From an uncultured Lachnospira sp. (GTDB lineage Bacteria; Bacillota; Clostridia; Lachnospirales; Lachnospiraceae), in the NCBI GenBank assembly GCA_910585095.1, contig CAJUBU010000001.1, positions 200,043 to 264,042 of the forward strand: DNA of 64,000 nucleotides, written 5' to 3'. A model generated the notes under the pieces. It did no database searches. It was given only the letters and a program-made list of their open reading frames with translations, and was not told the origin of the DNA. Below, one piece after another: positions 18,666 to 27,979 of the stretch; within the stretch, counting starts at the first letter, position 1; the number at the start of each line of letters is the position of its first letter. Made by a program: the position numbers and the translations under genes.

Positions 18666-19739
18666 TTAGTCCTCCTTCTTCATCATATCTATAAATCGGT
18701 CAAAGAGATATGCAGTATCCGTTGGTCCTGCACATGCTTCCGGGTGAAATTGAACCGTAAATATTTTCTTTCCAATATAAGACAATCCCTCATTTGTCTT
18801 ATCGTTGACATTCTCAAATGCCACCTTTGCCACAGATGGGTCAATGGTACGCTCATCAACAACATAACCATGATTTTGTGATGAAATATAAACTCGTCCT
18901 GTCTCAAGGTCTTTAACGGGGTGATTTGCTCCTCGATGTCCATATTTCATCTTGTGGGTATCTGCTCCCATAGCAAGCGCCATAAGCTGATGTCCAAGAC
19001 ATATCGCAAAAATTGGAACATCACTTTGATACAACTTCCTTAATTCCTCAATAATCGCACCGCAGTCTTTTGGGTCTCCCGGTCCATTTGAGAGCATAAT
19101 GCCATCTGGATTTGCTGCAAGTATCTCTTCTGCCTTTGTAAATGCTGGATAAATAGTAACCTCACAACCTCTGGCATGAAGTGAATGTGCAATATTTTGT
19201 TTTGCCCCAAAATCAAGCAATGCTACCTTTGCACCTTTGCCTGAAAGCACAGTCTTTTCTTTACAGGTGACTTTTTTTACAACATCTAAAACCTTGTATG
19301 CTTTAATCTTAGGAAGTATCTCATCAAGATTAAAATGTTCGTTTGTTGTAATCATACCGTTCATTGTACCTTTTTGGCGAAGAATTTTTGTGAGCGCTCT
19401 TGTATCAATGCCTGCAATACCAGGTATATCATTGTCGCAAAGGAATTTTTGTATCGAATCTTCACACCGGAAATTGCTTGCCATTCTTGAAAGTTCTCTT
19501 ACAATATAGCCATCAGGCCACGCTTTTAAAGATTCCATATCTTTATAACACACACCATAATTACCAATCAGGGGATATGTCATTGTAACTGCCTGTCCGG
19601 CATATGAAGGGTCTGTAAGGACCTCTAAGTATCCTGTCATTGAAGTATTAAAAACAATTTCACTGATCACTTCGCGGGAAGAACCTATACTTGTTCCAGC
19701 AAAAACTGTTCCATCTTCAAGAATTAAAAATGCTTTCAT
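18666..19739 (-). CDS. carA: Carbamoyl-phosphate synthase small subunit (glutaminase)
   Basis: Class I glutamine amidotransferase that feeds ammonia to CarB. The N-terminal CPSase domain begins MKAFLILEDGTVFAG; the GATase domain has the nucleophile Cys in AICLGHQLMALA and the HPEA segment near the end. 357 aa is normal. I chose the ATG at 19739 over a GTG 9 bases upstream because family members start there and AGGTG lies upstream. It is first gene of carAB, probably followed by the SseB-like gene. Confidence 0.97.
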   Translation of the reverse strand: MKAFLILEDGTVFAGTSIGSSREVISEIVFNTSMTGYLEVLTDPSYAGQAVTMTYPLIGNYGVCYKDMESLKAWPDGYIVRELSRMASNFRCEDSIQKFLCDNDIPGIAGIDTRALTKILRQKGTMNGMITTNEHFNLDEILPKIKAYKVLDVVKKVTCKEKTVLSGKGAKVALLDFGAKQNIAHSLHARGCEVTIYPAFTKAEEILAANPDGIMLSNGPGDPKDCGAIIEELRKLYQSDVPIFAICLGHQLMALAMGADTHKMKYGHRGANHPVKDLETGRVYISSQNHGYVVDERTIDPSVAKVAFENVNDKTNEGLSYIGKKIFTVQFHPEACAGPTDTAYLFDRFIDMMKKED

Positions 19740-19814
19740 GAATGTCACCTGTTCCTTTCATAATTGACTACACTTTAGTATTTCTACATAACTAAACTAT
19801 AACCATATTTGCGC

Positions 19815-19844
19815 AAAAAAAAAGACAAAAAATTGCCTTTTTTT
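19815..19844 (-). terminator. Terminator between the Asp-box gene and carA
   Basis: On the minus strand an A-rich arm followed by GGCAA, then TTGTC and a long T-run (19815-19844) forms an A/T-rich hairpin with tails suited to termination. It follows the Asp-box protein gene. Confidence 0.55.
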
Positions 19845-19940
19845 CAAATTTTATAAATTTTATCATATTCATTGTATTATTTCAAGGTGGATTTTATAAG
19901 TTCACTTTCTATTCAAATCCTTCCATTAATTATTTACACC

Positions 19941-21365
19941 TTACTTCCTCTCATACTGTCCTATATATTTAAACGTTTTCCCTTTATCCATAGACTGATA
20001 TTTTGCTACAGTCTTCCCATTATTATATTCTGATTGTTCACCTTGTATAAGATACACCGTTATAATTCTGTCTGCGCTGTACGTAGGCACTGTTGCCTCT
20101 CTATAAACATCAAACCAAGTTAGATTACTATTATTTTCAAGCATTGTACTATCCAACTCTTGGCTTTCAAGAATAACCTTCTCAAACGTTCTCCCTCCAT
20201 CTGTTGTTCTATAAAAATTAGAATCCATCTCATCATTATATTCATAACATAAAAAGCCTGTACTTAAATCAATAAATTTAACGCCTTTTATAATATCTCC
20301 TGTTTTCTCATCAACAATAGGATTCCAATTTTGTCCTCCGTCACCTGTGACATATATTTTATAACTTTCTTTTAGATTATTCCTATCATATCCCACAAAG
20401 ATAATTCCTGTCTTTTCATCAAAAAATTCCACATAATAATAATCGACATTATAGATTGTATCAATCTCACTTGTTATCCAATTTTCACCCATATCATCCG
20501 TGTAAACAAGCGTTACTGGAACTCTATCAGTTCCATTTCTTTTGCCTCCATATAGAAATGCTGTCTTAGTCGTGCTGATACAATAACTTCCATATTTAAG
20601 TTTATCATTAGAATTATTTTCATATAAAACATCATTCACATTGACTGGCACTGTAATAAATCGTTCACCTTTATTATAGGTTACAGTTAATGCAGCATTT
20701 TTAATTCGATAAAACACCATCTCATTCTCATTTTCTTCTGCTCCTGTCACATCCGCTTTTTCTGCCACTGAATTTTTCTTACTTTCATTATACATTGTAA
20801 TGCCATATTCTTCTGGTGTGACAATACTTTTTATATAAATAGTAGCTGTTCCATCATAATGATTATCAATATTAAACGATACCACCCATTCACAGATAAG
20901 CTTTCCATTATCCACTACTCCATCCCAAGCGATAAAGTTCTCATAATTATCTTCATCAACAATTGCAGAAAAACTAATAAAAACGGTATTTGTCTTTTTT
21001 TCTAAAATTTTTGTTTCATGTATATCAACCTTTTCAAGCTTTTTTGTTCTTGATAGATATTTTTGTGTGTATTGAGAAGTAAAATGATGAATCCAAATAT
21101 CCCCTATCTGTGCTATTGTAAGCTGTGCAAAATCATCGGCTAATGTATGATTTACTGCATCTTCTTCAACAGGTTCCAAAACATTTCCATGAGAGTCAAT
21201 TCTTACTGAAAATGTATACCTTGACTTTAGGACAATTTCTCTTTCACGTTCTTCTACATATCGGTAAATCATATAGTATGATGCCATTACTATTACGCTA
21301 ATCAAAATAAAAACTCTAAAAGCCACCTTTTTAACAAGTCTTTTCTCAGCCGCACTAAATTTCAT
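19941..21365 (-). CDS. Membrane-anchored Asp-box (BNR-like) beta-propeller protein
   Basis: 474 aa. One N-terminal transmembrane helix (about 13-34) is followed by an extracytoplasmic domain. Its second half carries repeated Asp-box motifs (S/T-x-D-x-G-x-x-W/F): TDDMGENW, TGDGGQNW, TTDGGRTF and SMDKGKTF, as in sialidase-like and Ycf48-like propellers. The motif is structural, so no enzyme activity follows. It is last of three genes with a membrane protein and a degenerate ABC ATPase, 13 bases after the membrane gene, so it may be the surface part of that complex. Confidence 0.82.
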   Translation of the reverse strand: MKFSAAEKRLVKKVAFRVFILISVIVMASYYMIYRYVEEREREIVLKSRYTFSVRIDSHGNVLEPVEEDAVNHTLADDFAQLTIAQIGDIWIHHFTSQYTQKYLSRTKKLEKVDIHETKILEKKTNTVFISFSAIVDEDNYENFIAWDGVVDNGKLICEWVVSFNIDNHYDGTATIYIKSIVTPEEYGITMYNESKKNSVAEKADVTGAEENENEMVFYRIKNAALTVTYNKGERFITVPVNVNDVLYENNSNDKLKYGSYCISTTKTAFLYGGKRNGTDRVPVTLVYTDDMGENWITSEIDTIYNVDYYYVEFFDEKTGIIFVGYDRNNLKESYKIYVTGDGGQNWNPIVDEKTGDIIKGVKFIDLSTGFLCYEYNDEMDSNFYRTTDGGRTFEKVILESQELDSTMLENNSNLTWFDVYREATVPTYSADRIITVYLIQGEQSEYNNGKTVAKYQSMDKGKTFKYIGQYERK

Positions 21366-21378
21366 AAAATATCATTCC

Positions 21379-22200
21379 CTACTTTTCACGTTTAATATAC
21401 ATTGCCTCGCTCATTATTTTTCTATAATCTTTATACCACCATAAATAAACAGAGGCTCCAATGCCTATTACTATACTAATTATTATAAATACTGGATGAA
21501 TGACAAACAACCAATTTTCTGGTATTTTATGTTCCATTATTGGTATTCCATAAGCAAATATAAAACAAAGCGCCATAACAAATCCATTGTAAAGCCCTCT
21601 TTTATTATATAACTTTTTTAAACTATCAAATACAAAGATAGACAACATTTCTCCTATTGGTCGAAACATCATTGTGACAAAACACAACAGCAGACTTTTT
21701 TGCAAGGATACGCCAAATATCAAAAGAATCACTGTAAAGTATATAAAATCGGTAATTACTTTATATATAATATTACCTAAAAAACAGATATATGGACTGA
21801 TCAAAAACACTTTCATCATCATATATTCTCGGTCTCCCATCGCAAGAACGATTGTATTGACAAGACTTCCACATATTGTAGATAATATAAAGAAAAAGAA
21901 TATCATTGTAAGTTCTTGATTGGCATCTACCAATGGATAAAACTGTGCTATAAATTTATATGGAATATACATAAATGCAAACACATACAAAAACTTTCCT
22001 ATAAATTCGTATAAAATTCTTCCAATTTGTGCTATAACACCAAAAACAATACTCAATTTATAATTGTTCTTTTCCACTACTTGTCTGTTAATTTTTTCGC
22101 CAATTGTAGGAAGATGTGTTAACATTCTTACAAATCGATTCATTGTTTCATAAAACAACAGAATCCTTCCTGTAAACATCTTTTTTATTATTGTTATCAT
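21379..22200 (-). CDS. Integral membrane protein paired with a degenerate ABC ATPase
   Basis: 273 aa with about six hydrophobic segments beginning near residue 58 and a basic N-terminal stretch. I see no specific permease motif. It overlaps the ATPase gene by 4 bases and is followed 13 bases later by the Asp-box protein, so it is probably the membrane subunit of an ABC-2-like assembly. No substrate is evident. Confidence 0.75.
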   Translation of the reverse strand: MITIIKKMFTGRILLFYETMNRFVRMLTHLPTIGEKINRQVVEKNNYKLSIVFGVIAQIGRILYEFIGKFLYVFAFMYIPYKFIAQFYPLVDANQELTMIFFFFILSTICGSLVNTIVLAMGDREYMMMKVFLISPYICFLGNIIYKVITDFIYFTVILLIFGVSLQKSLLLCFVTMMFRPIGEMLSIFVFDSLKKLYNKRGLYNGFVMALCFIFAYGIPIMEHKIPENWLFVIHPVFIIISIVIGIGASVYLWWYKDYRKIMSEAMYIKREK

Positions 22201-22862
22201 TCTTCTATCTCTCCTAAAATATCTGAAAGCGCATTGGCAATCTCAGGAACATCAATCATATTTTCAGGAATCTCATAAATCTCACCACTATTAAGAACAA
22301 GAATATCTTTTGCAATCTTTCTTGCTATGGATAACAGACTTGTTGATACTATTATAATATGACCTTCTTTTTCTTCTTCAAGAATATTTAAAAAAGTTTC
22401 AATATATTCTTTGTCACAATAATCGAATGGTTCATCAAACATTATTATATATGGTTTTTGCGAAAGAAATGCCGCCAATTGCAGCCTTTTTTTATCCTCA
22501 AAAGAATAGTCACATATAAGCTTATTCCATTTATCTTTAGAAAGACCAACTCGCAAAAGATACTTTTCCACATTGGTTTTATCATTCTTTAAATTTGCCA
22601 CAACATGAATAAACTTTTTTCCTGAAATAAACATTGGAAGAATACTTTGTTTTGCTGCAAATACAATATTTTGTTTTTCTTTTATGACAATATTGCCATC
22701 ATCAATTGTCAAATCGCCGCATATACATTCAAATAAAGTAGTTCTTCCTGCTCCAGCAGCAGCCAGCAAAGAATATATATTTCCCTCTTGAAATGTATAA
22801 TTCACATCCGAAAGCACTTCTTTTTTGTCATATGATTTCTTTATATGATTAAGCTGTAACAT
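22197..22862 (-). CDS. ABC-type ATPase with degenerate nucleotide-binding motifs
   Basis: 221 aa and recognisably ABC (N-terminal LQLNHIKKSYDKKEVLSDV strand pattern; Walker B IIMFDEP at 139-145). However, the Walker A Lys is Arg (AAAGAGRTT, R40), the LSGGQ signature is replaced by YSFEDKKRL (119-127), and the switch His is absent (VSTSLL, T174). It probably hydrolyses ATP poorly or not at all. I chose the ATG at 22862, with AAAGGA 6 bases upstream; the frame is open 26 codons further without homology. It heads the three-gene set and overlaps the membrane gene by 4 bases. Confidence 0.85.
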   Translation of the reverse strand: MLQLNHIKKSYDKKEVLSDVNYTFQEGNIYSLLAAAGAGRTTLFECICGDLTIDDGNIVIKEKQNIVFAAKQSILPMFISGKKFIHVVANLKNDKTNVEKYLLRVGLSKDKWNKLICDYSFEDKKRLQLAAFLSQKPYIIMFDEPFDYCDKEYIETFLNILEEEKEGHIIIVSTSLLSIARKIAKDILVLNSGEIYEIPENMIDVPEIANALSDILGEIEE

Positions 22863-23080
22863 AGACAATCCTTTCACACTATCATTGTAAAAATATAACA
22901 GTCCAGACATGACATCTGCTCTATAGAATTGATTGTGCATGGCTAAACTGTTATTTAAAAATTATACACCAATATTTAGAATATTGCAAATCACATAAAA
23001 AATATGTTATGATTCCCTTCATACAACTATAAAAAACATAATTTATAAACAAATTAAACAATGAAAGGTTTTAAAATATT

Positions 23081-23746
23081 ATGAAGAATCATTTTAAAAA
23101 AAGTCGTCTGTTATATGGATTATATATTTTCGTATATCTTCCTTGGTTTTTTATTCTCGAAGCCTGTATTAATGAGACAACTCCTGATGTCCATATACTA
23201 AACAGACGCATTGATGAGTTTATTCCATTTTGTGAATATTTTATTATCCCTTATATTTTTTGGGTATTTTACATACTTGGAGCATGTATTTTTATGCTGT
23301 TTAAAGCAACAGATAAAGAATTTCACCAATTTGGCATAATATTGATTTCTGGGATGTCCCTATGCCTTTTCATCTGTATGATCTATCCCAACGGCGTACA
23401 ATTAAGACCCCAACATCTGCCTGACAATATTTTTGGAACAATTGTAAACTATTTATATATGTCTGATACTTCAACCAATGTCTTCCCAAGTATTCATGTA
23501 TTTAACTCACTAGCTGTTCATATTAGCTTAATAAAATGTGAAGCATTTAAAAAACATAATTATATAAAATGCTTTTCTCTTATTACTTGTATATTGATAT
23601 GTATGTCAACTTTATTTCTCAAACAACATTGTGTTATTGATGTAATAGGAGCATGCGGATTAATGGTTATACTTTATGTTCTTGTATATGTTGTAAATTA
23701 CAAAAAAGCACCTGAAAAACAGAACGAAACAGTTTCTATTCACTAA
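23081..23746 (+). CDS. PAP2-superfamily membrane phosphatase
   Basis: 221 aa with about six transmembrane segments. The phosphatidic acid phosphatase motifs are present in variant form: NGVQLRP (motif 1 Arg-Pro, about 104-110), FPSIH at 135-139 (PSGH with Gly to Ile), and KQHCVIDVIG with H183 and D187 (motif 3). Such proteins dephosphorylate lipid phosphates or exchange inositol-phosphate groups (Aur1-like); which applies here is open. GAAAGG lies about 13 bases before the ATG. The stop codon touches the MITE-like element that follows. Confidence 0.85.
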   Translation: MKNHFKKSRLLYGLYIFVYLPWFFILEACINETTPDVHILNRRIDEFIPFCEYFIIPYIFWVFYILGACIFMLFKATDKEFHQFGIILISGMSLCLFICMIYPNGVQLRPQHLPDNIFGTIVNYLYMSDTSTNVFPSIHVFNSLAVHISLIKCEAFKKHNYIKCFSLITCILICMSTLFLKQHCVIDVIGACGLMVILYVLVYVVNYKKAPEKQNETVSIH

Positions 23747-23946
23747 AAAAGAGGCTGATGCAAAAAAAATTTAAATACTATATATAGTTTTATTCCCGCG
23801 AGCAATGAGCCAAGTGCCATGCTTGCACGAGCATTTGACGAATGCCGCGAGGGTCAAAGCCCCCGTTGCTTGCCGCGGGGGCTTTGATTTTATCATTATT
23901 GCCACTATATATCGTATAAAATTTACATTTTGCAGCAGCCTTTTTT
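23745..23946. mobile_element. MITE-like element with ~43-bp imperfect terminal inverted repeats
   Basis: The left end (23745-23788) and right end (23904-23946) are inverted copies: both begin with an A-run, GGCTG(A/C)TGCAAAA, A/T-rich sequence and end in ATATATAGT. The ~115-base interior is GC-rich against an A/T-rich background and very palindromic: GCATT-TGACG-AATGC (23831-23845) and TCAAAGCCCCC-12 nt-GGGGGCTTTGA (23854-23887). It has no open frame of its own. The AGGCTGnTGCAAAA ends resemble insertion-sequence termini, so I infer a non-autonomous element. It sits exactly between two convergent genes and the second hairpin could act as their terminator. Confidence 0.65.
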
Positions 23947-23960
23947 ATAAAAGCATATAT

Positions 23961-25265
23961 TTATTCATCAAAAATGCTTACTATCTCACCATCCAGTATT
24001 CGATTCATATTTTTAACTGCACAGAAATTTCCGCACATAGAGCAGGTATCTTCCTTTTCTGGAGCAGCAGACTTTCTGTAATTTCTTGCTTTTTCAGGGT
24101 CTATGGCAAGATTAAACATTTCTTCCCAATCCAGTTTTTTTCTGGCAGTACTCATCTGATAATCCCAATCTTTTGCACCTGGTATGCCTTTTGCAATATC
24201 GGCGGCATGGGCTGCTATTTTGGATGCTATAATTCCCTCCTTAACATCATTTAAATCAGGAAGTCTAAGATGTTCTGCCGGCGTTACATAACATAAAAAG
24301 GAAGCTCCATATGTCGCGGCTATGGCGCCTCCAATTGCTGCCGTTATATGGTCATATCCTGGCGCTACATCGGTAACTAACGGTCCAAGTACATAAAACG
24401 GCGCACCTTTACAAATAGTTTTTTGTATCTCCATATTAGCTTGAATTTGATTTAAAGGCATATGTCCCGGACCTTCAATCATCACTTGCACATCTTTTTC
24501 CCATGCTCTTTTTGTAAGCTCTCCTAATGTCACCAGTTCTTCAATTTGAGAAATATCAGAAGCATCTGCTATACAACCTGGTCTGCACGCATCACCCAAA
24601 CTCATTGTAACATCATATTCTCTGCATATATCAAGAATCCAATCATAATGTTCATAAAATGGATTTTCATTGCCTGTCATCTCCATCCATGCAAATATAA
24701 TGGAGCCTCCACGTGATACAATATTCGTTAATCGTTTTGCCTCCTTAAACCGTTTTGCAGTAGAATGGTTAATTCCGCAATGAATCGTCATAAAATCCAC
24801 GCCGTCTTTAGCGTGCATCTCAACAATATCGAGCCATTCTTTTGTTGTGATTTCTTTCAACGCCTTATGATAGTACACCACTGCATCGTAAATCGGCACT
24901 GTTCCCAATGTTGCAGGACACTCAGCAGTCAACTTTTGTCTAAACTTTCTCGTATCACCAAACGAACTTAAATCCATTATAGCATGCGCGCCCATATCAA
25001 CAGCATTTTGCACCTTCTCCATCTCCATATTCATATCAACACAATCTCTTGAAGTACCAAGATTGACATTTATCTTTGTTTGGAGCTTTTCACCGATACC
25101 GTTAGGGTCAAGGCATTTATGATTTTTATTTGCGGGTATAATTACTTGACCTGCTGCAATCAACGCTCTTAATTCTTCCTCTGACATATGTTCTTTTTGT
25201 GCAACTTTTTTCATTTCTGGCGTTACAATACCTTGTCTTGCTGCATCCATTTGTGTTGTATACAT
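23961..25265 (-). CDS. thiC: Phosphomethylpyrimidine synthase
   Basis: Radical-SAM enzyme converting aminoimidazole ribotide to the HMP-phosphate half of thiamine. 434 aa with family landmarks: NKNHKCLDPNGIG, GADSIMDLS-like HAIMDLSSFGD, DFMTIHCGI, SLGDACRPG, MIEGPGHMPLNQI, LGPLVTDVAPGYDHI, and the C-terminal iron-sulfur motif CSMCGNFCAVK (CxxCxxxxC). I chose the ATG at 25265 because homologues begin MYTTQMDAA; the frame is open 25 codons further. A TPP riboswitch with terminator precedes it. Confidence 0.97.
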   Translation of the reverse strand: MYTTQMDAARQGIVTPEMKKVAQKEHMSEEELRALIAAGQVIIPANKNHKCLDPNGIGEKLQTKINVNLGTSRDCVDMNMEMEKVQNAVDMGAHAIMDLSSFGDTRKFRQKLTAECPATLGTVPIYDAVVYYHKALKEITTKEWLDIVEMHAKDGVDFMTIHCGINHSTAKRFKEAKRLTNIVSRGGSIIFAWMEMTGNENPFYEHYDWILDICREYDVTMSLGDACRPGCIADASDISQIEELVTLGELTKRAWEKDVQVMIEGPGHMPLNQIQANMEIQKTICKGAPFYVLGPLVTDVAPGYDHITAAIGGAIAATYGASFLCYVTPAEHLRLPDLNDVKEGIIASKIAAHAADIAKGIPGAKDWDYQMSTARKKLDWEEMFNLAIDPEKARNYRKSAAPEKEDTCSMCGNFCAVKNMNRILDGEIVSIFDE

Positions 25266-25396
25266 ACTTTTACCATACCTTTCTTCTTTTATAAATATTT
25301 TCCTATTCGCCGCGCGGTCTGTGTACCATTTTTGTAGCATATTTCAATATGAAAAACCTGCATATATGGTTTTACATTTTGCACAGGTCTGCGCAT

Positions 25397-25429
25397 AAAA
25401 AACCGCATATCACTATTTTGATATGCGGT
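25397..25429 (-). terminator. Expression-platform terminator of the thiC riboswitch
   Basis: On the minus strand ACCGCATATC-8 nt-GATATGCGGT is followed directly by TTTTT. It lies between the aptamer and thiC, so TPP binding probably ends transcription here. Confidence 0.9.
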
Positions 25430-25460
25430 AAAATCCATCCACTATAATATTCTATAGTCA

Positions 25461-25560
25461 TGTTCCTTCTTCCTACGACGGCATTATCCGCATCAGGTAT
25501 ATGGGTCGGATTAACTCCCTCTCAGCCATTTGCCATAAAATACAGCAGGCTCCCCAGAAT
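25461..25560 (-). promoter_or_regulatory. TPP riboswitch (THI element) controlling thiC
   Basis: The minus strand carries the aptamer hallmarks in order: CTGGGGAGCC, GGCTGAGAGGGAG, ATCCGACCC, ATACCTGATGCGGATAATGC and CGTAGGAA. It begins only 8 bases after the nrdD stop, so its promoter must lie in the end of nrdD, or thiC shares the nrdD transcript. Confidence 0.96.
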
Positions 25561-25567
25561 ATTTAAT

Positions 25568-27730
25568 TTATAAATGCAGTACCCTGTCTTTTATCTCTTG
25601 TGTACGTCCTTGATTCCAAAATTGTGTTCCTATATATCCGCATGTCCTTCTTGCAACATTCATTTTGTCCTGATTGCGGTTTTTACAGTTTGGACACTCC
25701 CAAACCAGTTTGCCATCTTCATTTGTTATAATCTCAATCTGACCTGTATATCCACATTCCTGACAATAATCACTTTTTGTATTCAGTTCTGCATACATAA
25801 TATTTTCATAAATAAACTGCATAACCGAAAGCACTGCTGGAATATTATTTATCATATCAGGCACTTCAACATAACTGATGGCTCCTCCGGGTGAAAGTCG
25901 CTGAAACTGACTTTCAAATTTTAACTTTTCAAAGGCATCAATATTTTCAGTGACATGTACATGATAACTGTTTGTTATATAATTTCTATCCGTTATATCT
26001 GGAATCTTTCCAAATCGTTTTTGTAAACATCTTGCGAACTTATACGTTGTTGACTCTAATGGTGTACCATATAGACTAATATCAATATTGGTTTCTGCTG
26101 CCCACTTTTTACATGTGCTGTTTAGATACTCCATAACCTCAAGAGCAAATTCGGTTCCTCCTTTTTGTGTATGCGACACCCCTTTCATATATTTTACACA
26201 CTCGCACAGCCCCGCATAACCAAGTGAAATGGTTGAATACCCCCCATAGAGAAGCTTGTCAATCGTCTCCCCTTTTTTTAGTCTCGCCAACGCGCCATTT
26301 TGCCAAAGAATTGGCGCCACATCAGAAGGCGTACCTTTTAAACGATAATGTCTGCACATTAATGCTCGTCTGCACAAATCCAGTCGCTCGTCCAATATAC
26401 TCCAAAACTTATCCATATCCTTGCCTGAACTTAAAGCCACATCAACAAGATTGATTGTGACAACACCTTGATTAAACCGTCCATAAAATTTAGGCTTGTT
26501 CTGTTCATCTTTATATACTGTAAGAAATGACCTGCAACCCATACAAGGATAGCAATTGCCATCTTTTAATTCTTTCATCATCTTTTCTGATATATAATCG
26601 GGAACCATTCTTTTTGCAGTACACATTGCAGCAAGCTTTGTCAATTCCCAATATCTGGAGTTTTCTTTTATATTGTCGTCCTCAAGTACATAAATTAATT
26701 TTGGAAATGCTGGTGTTATCCATACGCCCTGTTCATTTTTTACACCTTGTATACGCTGTTTTAAAACCTCTTGTATCACTAACGCTAAATCATCTCTCGT
26801 CTGCCCTTCTGGCGCCTCGTTTAAATACATAAATACGGTTACAAAAGGTGCTTGACCATTTGTTGTCATCAGGGTTATAACCTGATATTGTATCATTTGA
26901 ACGCCATTTTTAATTTCATCACGCACTCGCAATTCTGCTACTTCGCGAACCTTTTGTTCCGTATAGTCAATACCTGTCACCTCAAATTCTTCTCGTACCT
27001 TGCGAATAAATTTTTGTCTACTTATATCAACAAACGGCGCTAAATGGGTAAGACTAATACTCTGTCCGCCATACTGCGAACTCGCTATCTGTGCAATTGC
27101 CTGTGTCGCTATATTACAAGCTGTGGAAAAGCTATGCGGTTTTTCAAGCATTGTTTCACTGATAACTGTACCATTTTGAAGCATATCATCAAGATTTACA
27201 AGACAACAATTGTGCATATGCTGTGCAAAATAATCGGCATCATGAAAATGAATTAATCCTTGTTCATGTGCATCGACAATATCCTGCGGAAGAAGAAAAC
27301 GCTTTGTGATATCTTTACTAACTTCCCCTGCCATATAATCTCTTTGAACACTGTTTACTGTTGGATTTTTATTAGAATTTTCCTGCTTTACTTCCTCATT
27401 ATTACATTCCAACAAACTCAAAATCTGTTCATCTGTTGAATTAGACTTACGTACTAATGCCCTTTTGTAGCGGTATGTTATATACTTTCTTGCCACTGCA
27501 AACGCTCTCAAATTCATTATCTGATTTTCAACTAAATCTTGTATTTCTTCTACACTTAAAGACCTACCCATCTCCTCGCAAATCTGCTCAATATTTTTAC
27601 TGATAACCATAATTTGCTCATCGGACAATCGCTCATTATGTGCAACTTCATTGTTCGCTTTAGCAACAGCGGCAATTATTTTTTCTAAATCAAATGTAAC
27701 CTCAGAACCGCTCCTTTTAATTATCTTCAT
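25568..27730 (-). CDS. nrdD: Anaerobic (class III) ribonucleoside-triphosphate reductase
   Basis: Makes dNTPs without oxygen using a glycyl radical. 720 aa: N-terminal ATP-cone (KIIKRSGSEVTFDLEKI, about 1-90), the barrel with active-site cysteines, a zinc site near the C-terminus (CQECGYTG and CPNCKNRN), and the glycyl-radical loop RRTCGYIG with G698. GAGG lies 8 bases before the ATG. The activase NrdG is not adjacent on either side, unlike the usual nrdDG order. A strong promoter with two NrdR boxes is at 27875-27924. Confidence 0.97.
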   Translation of the reverse strand: MKIIKRSGSEVTFDLEKIIAAVAKANNEVAHNERLSDEQIMVISKNIEQICEEMGRSLSVEEIQDLVENQIMNLRAFAVARKYITYRYKRALVRKSNSTDEQILSLLECNNEEVKQENSNKNPTVNSVQRDYMAGEVSKDITKRFLLPQDIVDAHEQGLIHFHDADYFAQHMHNCCLVNLDDMLQNGTVISETMLEKPHSFSTACNIATQAIAQIASSQYGGQSISLTHLAPFVDISRQKFIRKVREEFEVTGIDYTEQKVREVAELRVRDEIKNGVQMIQYQVITLMTTNGQAPFVTVFMYLNEAPEGQTRDDLALVIQEVLKQRIQGVKNEQGVWITPAFPKLIYVLEDDNIKENSRYWELTKLAAMCTAKRMVPDYISEKMMKELKDGNCYPCMGCRSFLTVYKDEQNKPKFYGRFNQGVVTINLVDVALSSGKDMDKFWSILDERLDLCRRALMCRHYRLKGTPSDVAPILWQNGALARLKKGETIDKLLYGGYSTISLGYAGLCECVKYMKGVSHTQKGGTEFALEVMEYLNSTCKKWAAETNIDISLYGTPLESTTYKFARCLQKRFGKIPDITDRNYITNSYHVHVTENIDAFEKLKFESQFQRLSPGGAISYVEVPDMINNIPAVLSVMQFIYENIMYAELNTKSDYCQECGYTGQIEIITNEDGKLVWECPNCKNRNQDKMNVARRTCGYIGTQFWNQGRTQEIKDRVLHL

Positions 27731-27874
27731 ACACTAGACCTCATTCCTATATTGCTTTTGCTAAAATAATCTTTTAAATACCTTGCATCAAACTGTATAC
27801 AGACACAAATATAAGCACATTTAAAAATTGCTCATTCGTATATGTTAAAGTCTTAAACAATCGTAAGTGAGACT

Positions 27875-27924
27875 ATTATACAATATATAGAGTATCAAGT
27901 CAATTATATTATCAATATATAGTG
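27875..27924 (-). promoter_or_regulatory. nrdD promoter with two NrdR boxes
   Basis: Minus strand: TTGACT (27903-27898), 17-base spacer, TATAAT (27880-27875). CTCTATATATTG (27892-27881) fills the spacer, and CACTATATATTG (27924-27913) lies exactly 32 bases upstream. Both match the known NrdR consensus ACACTATATATAGTGT in their core, and 32 bases is about three helical turns, as expected for co-operative NrdR binding. Confidence 0.85.
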
Positions 27925-27979
27925 GTAACTAACATACTTACACCATTCCTCGCGCTGTAAAAACATTCTACAATCATTA

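Noticed and set aside
18689..18943. 84-codon minus-strand frame inside carA
   Set aside because: Out-of-frame shadow of an intact, well-conserved gene.
23805..24254. 149-codon plus-strand frame across the MITE-like element and the end of thiC
   Set aside because: Half of it is antisense to thiC; no ribosome site or protein-like pattern.
23961..27730. nrdD-thiC as a functional operon
   Set aside because: They are in the same direction with a short gap, but the TPP riboswitch and its terminator separate thiC control from nrdD; shared function is unlikely.
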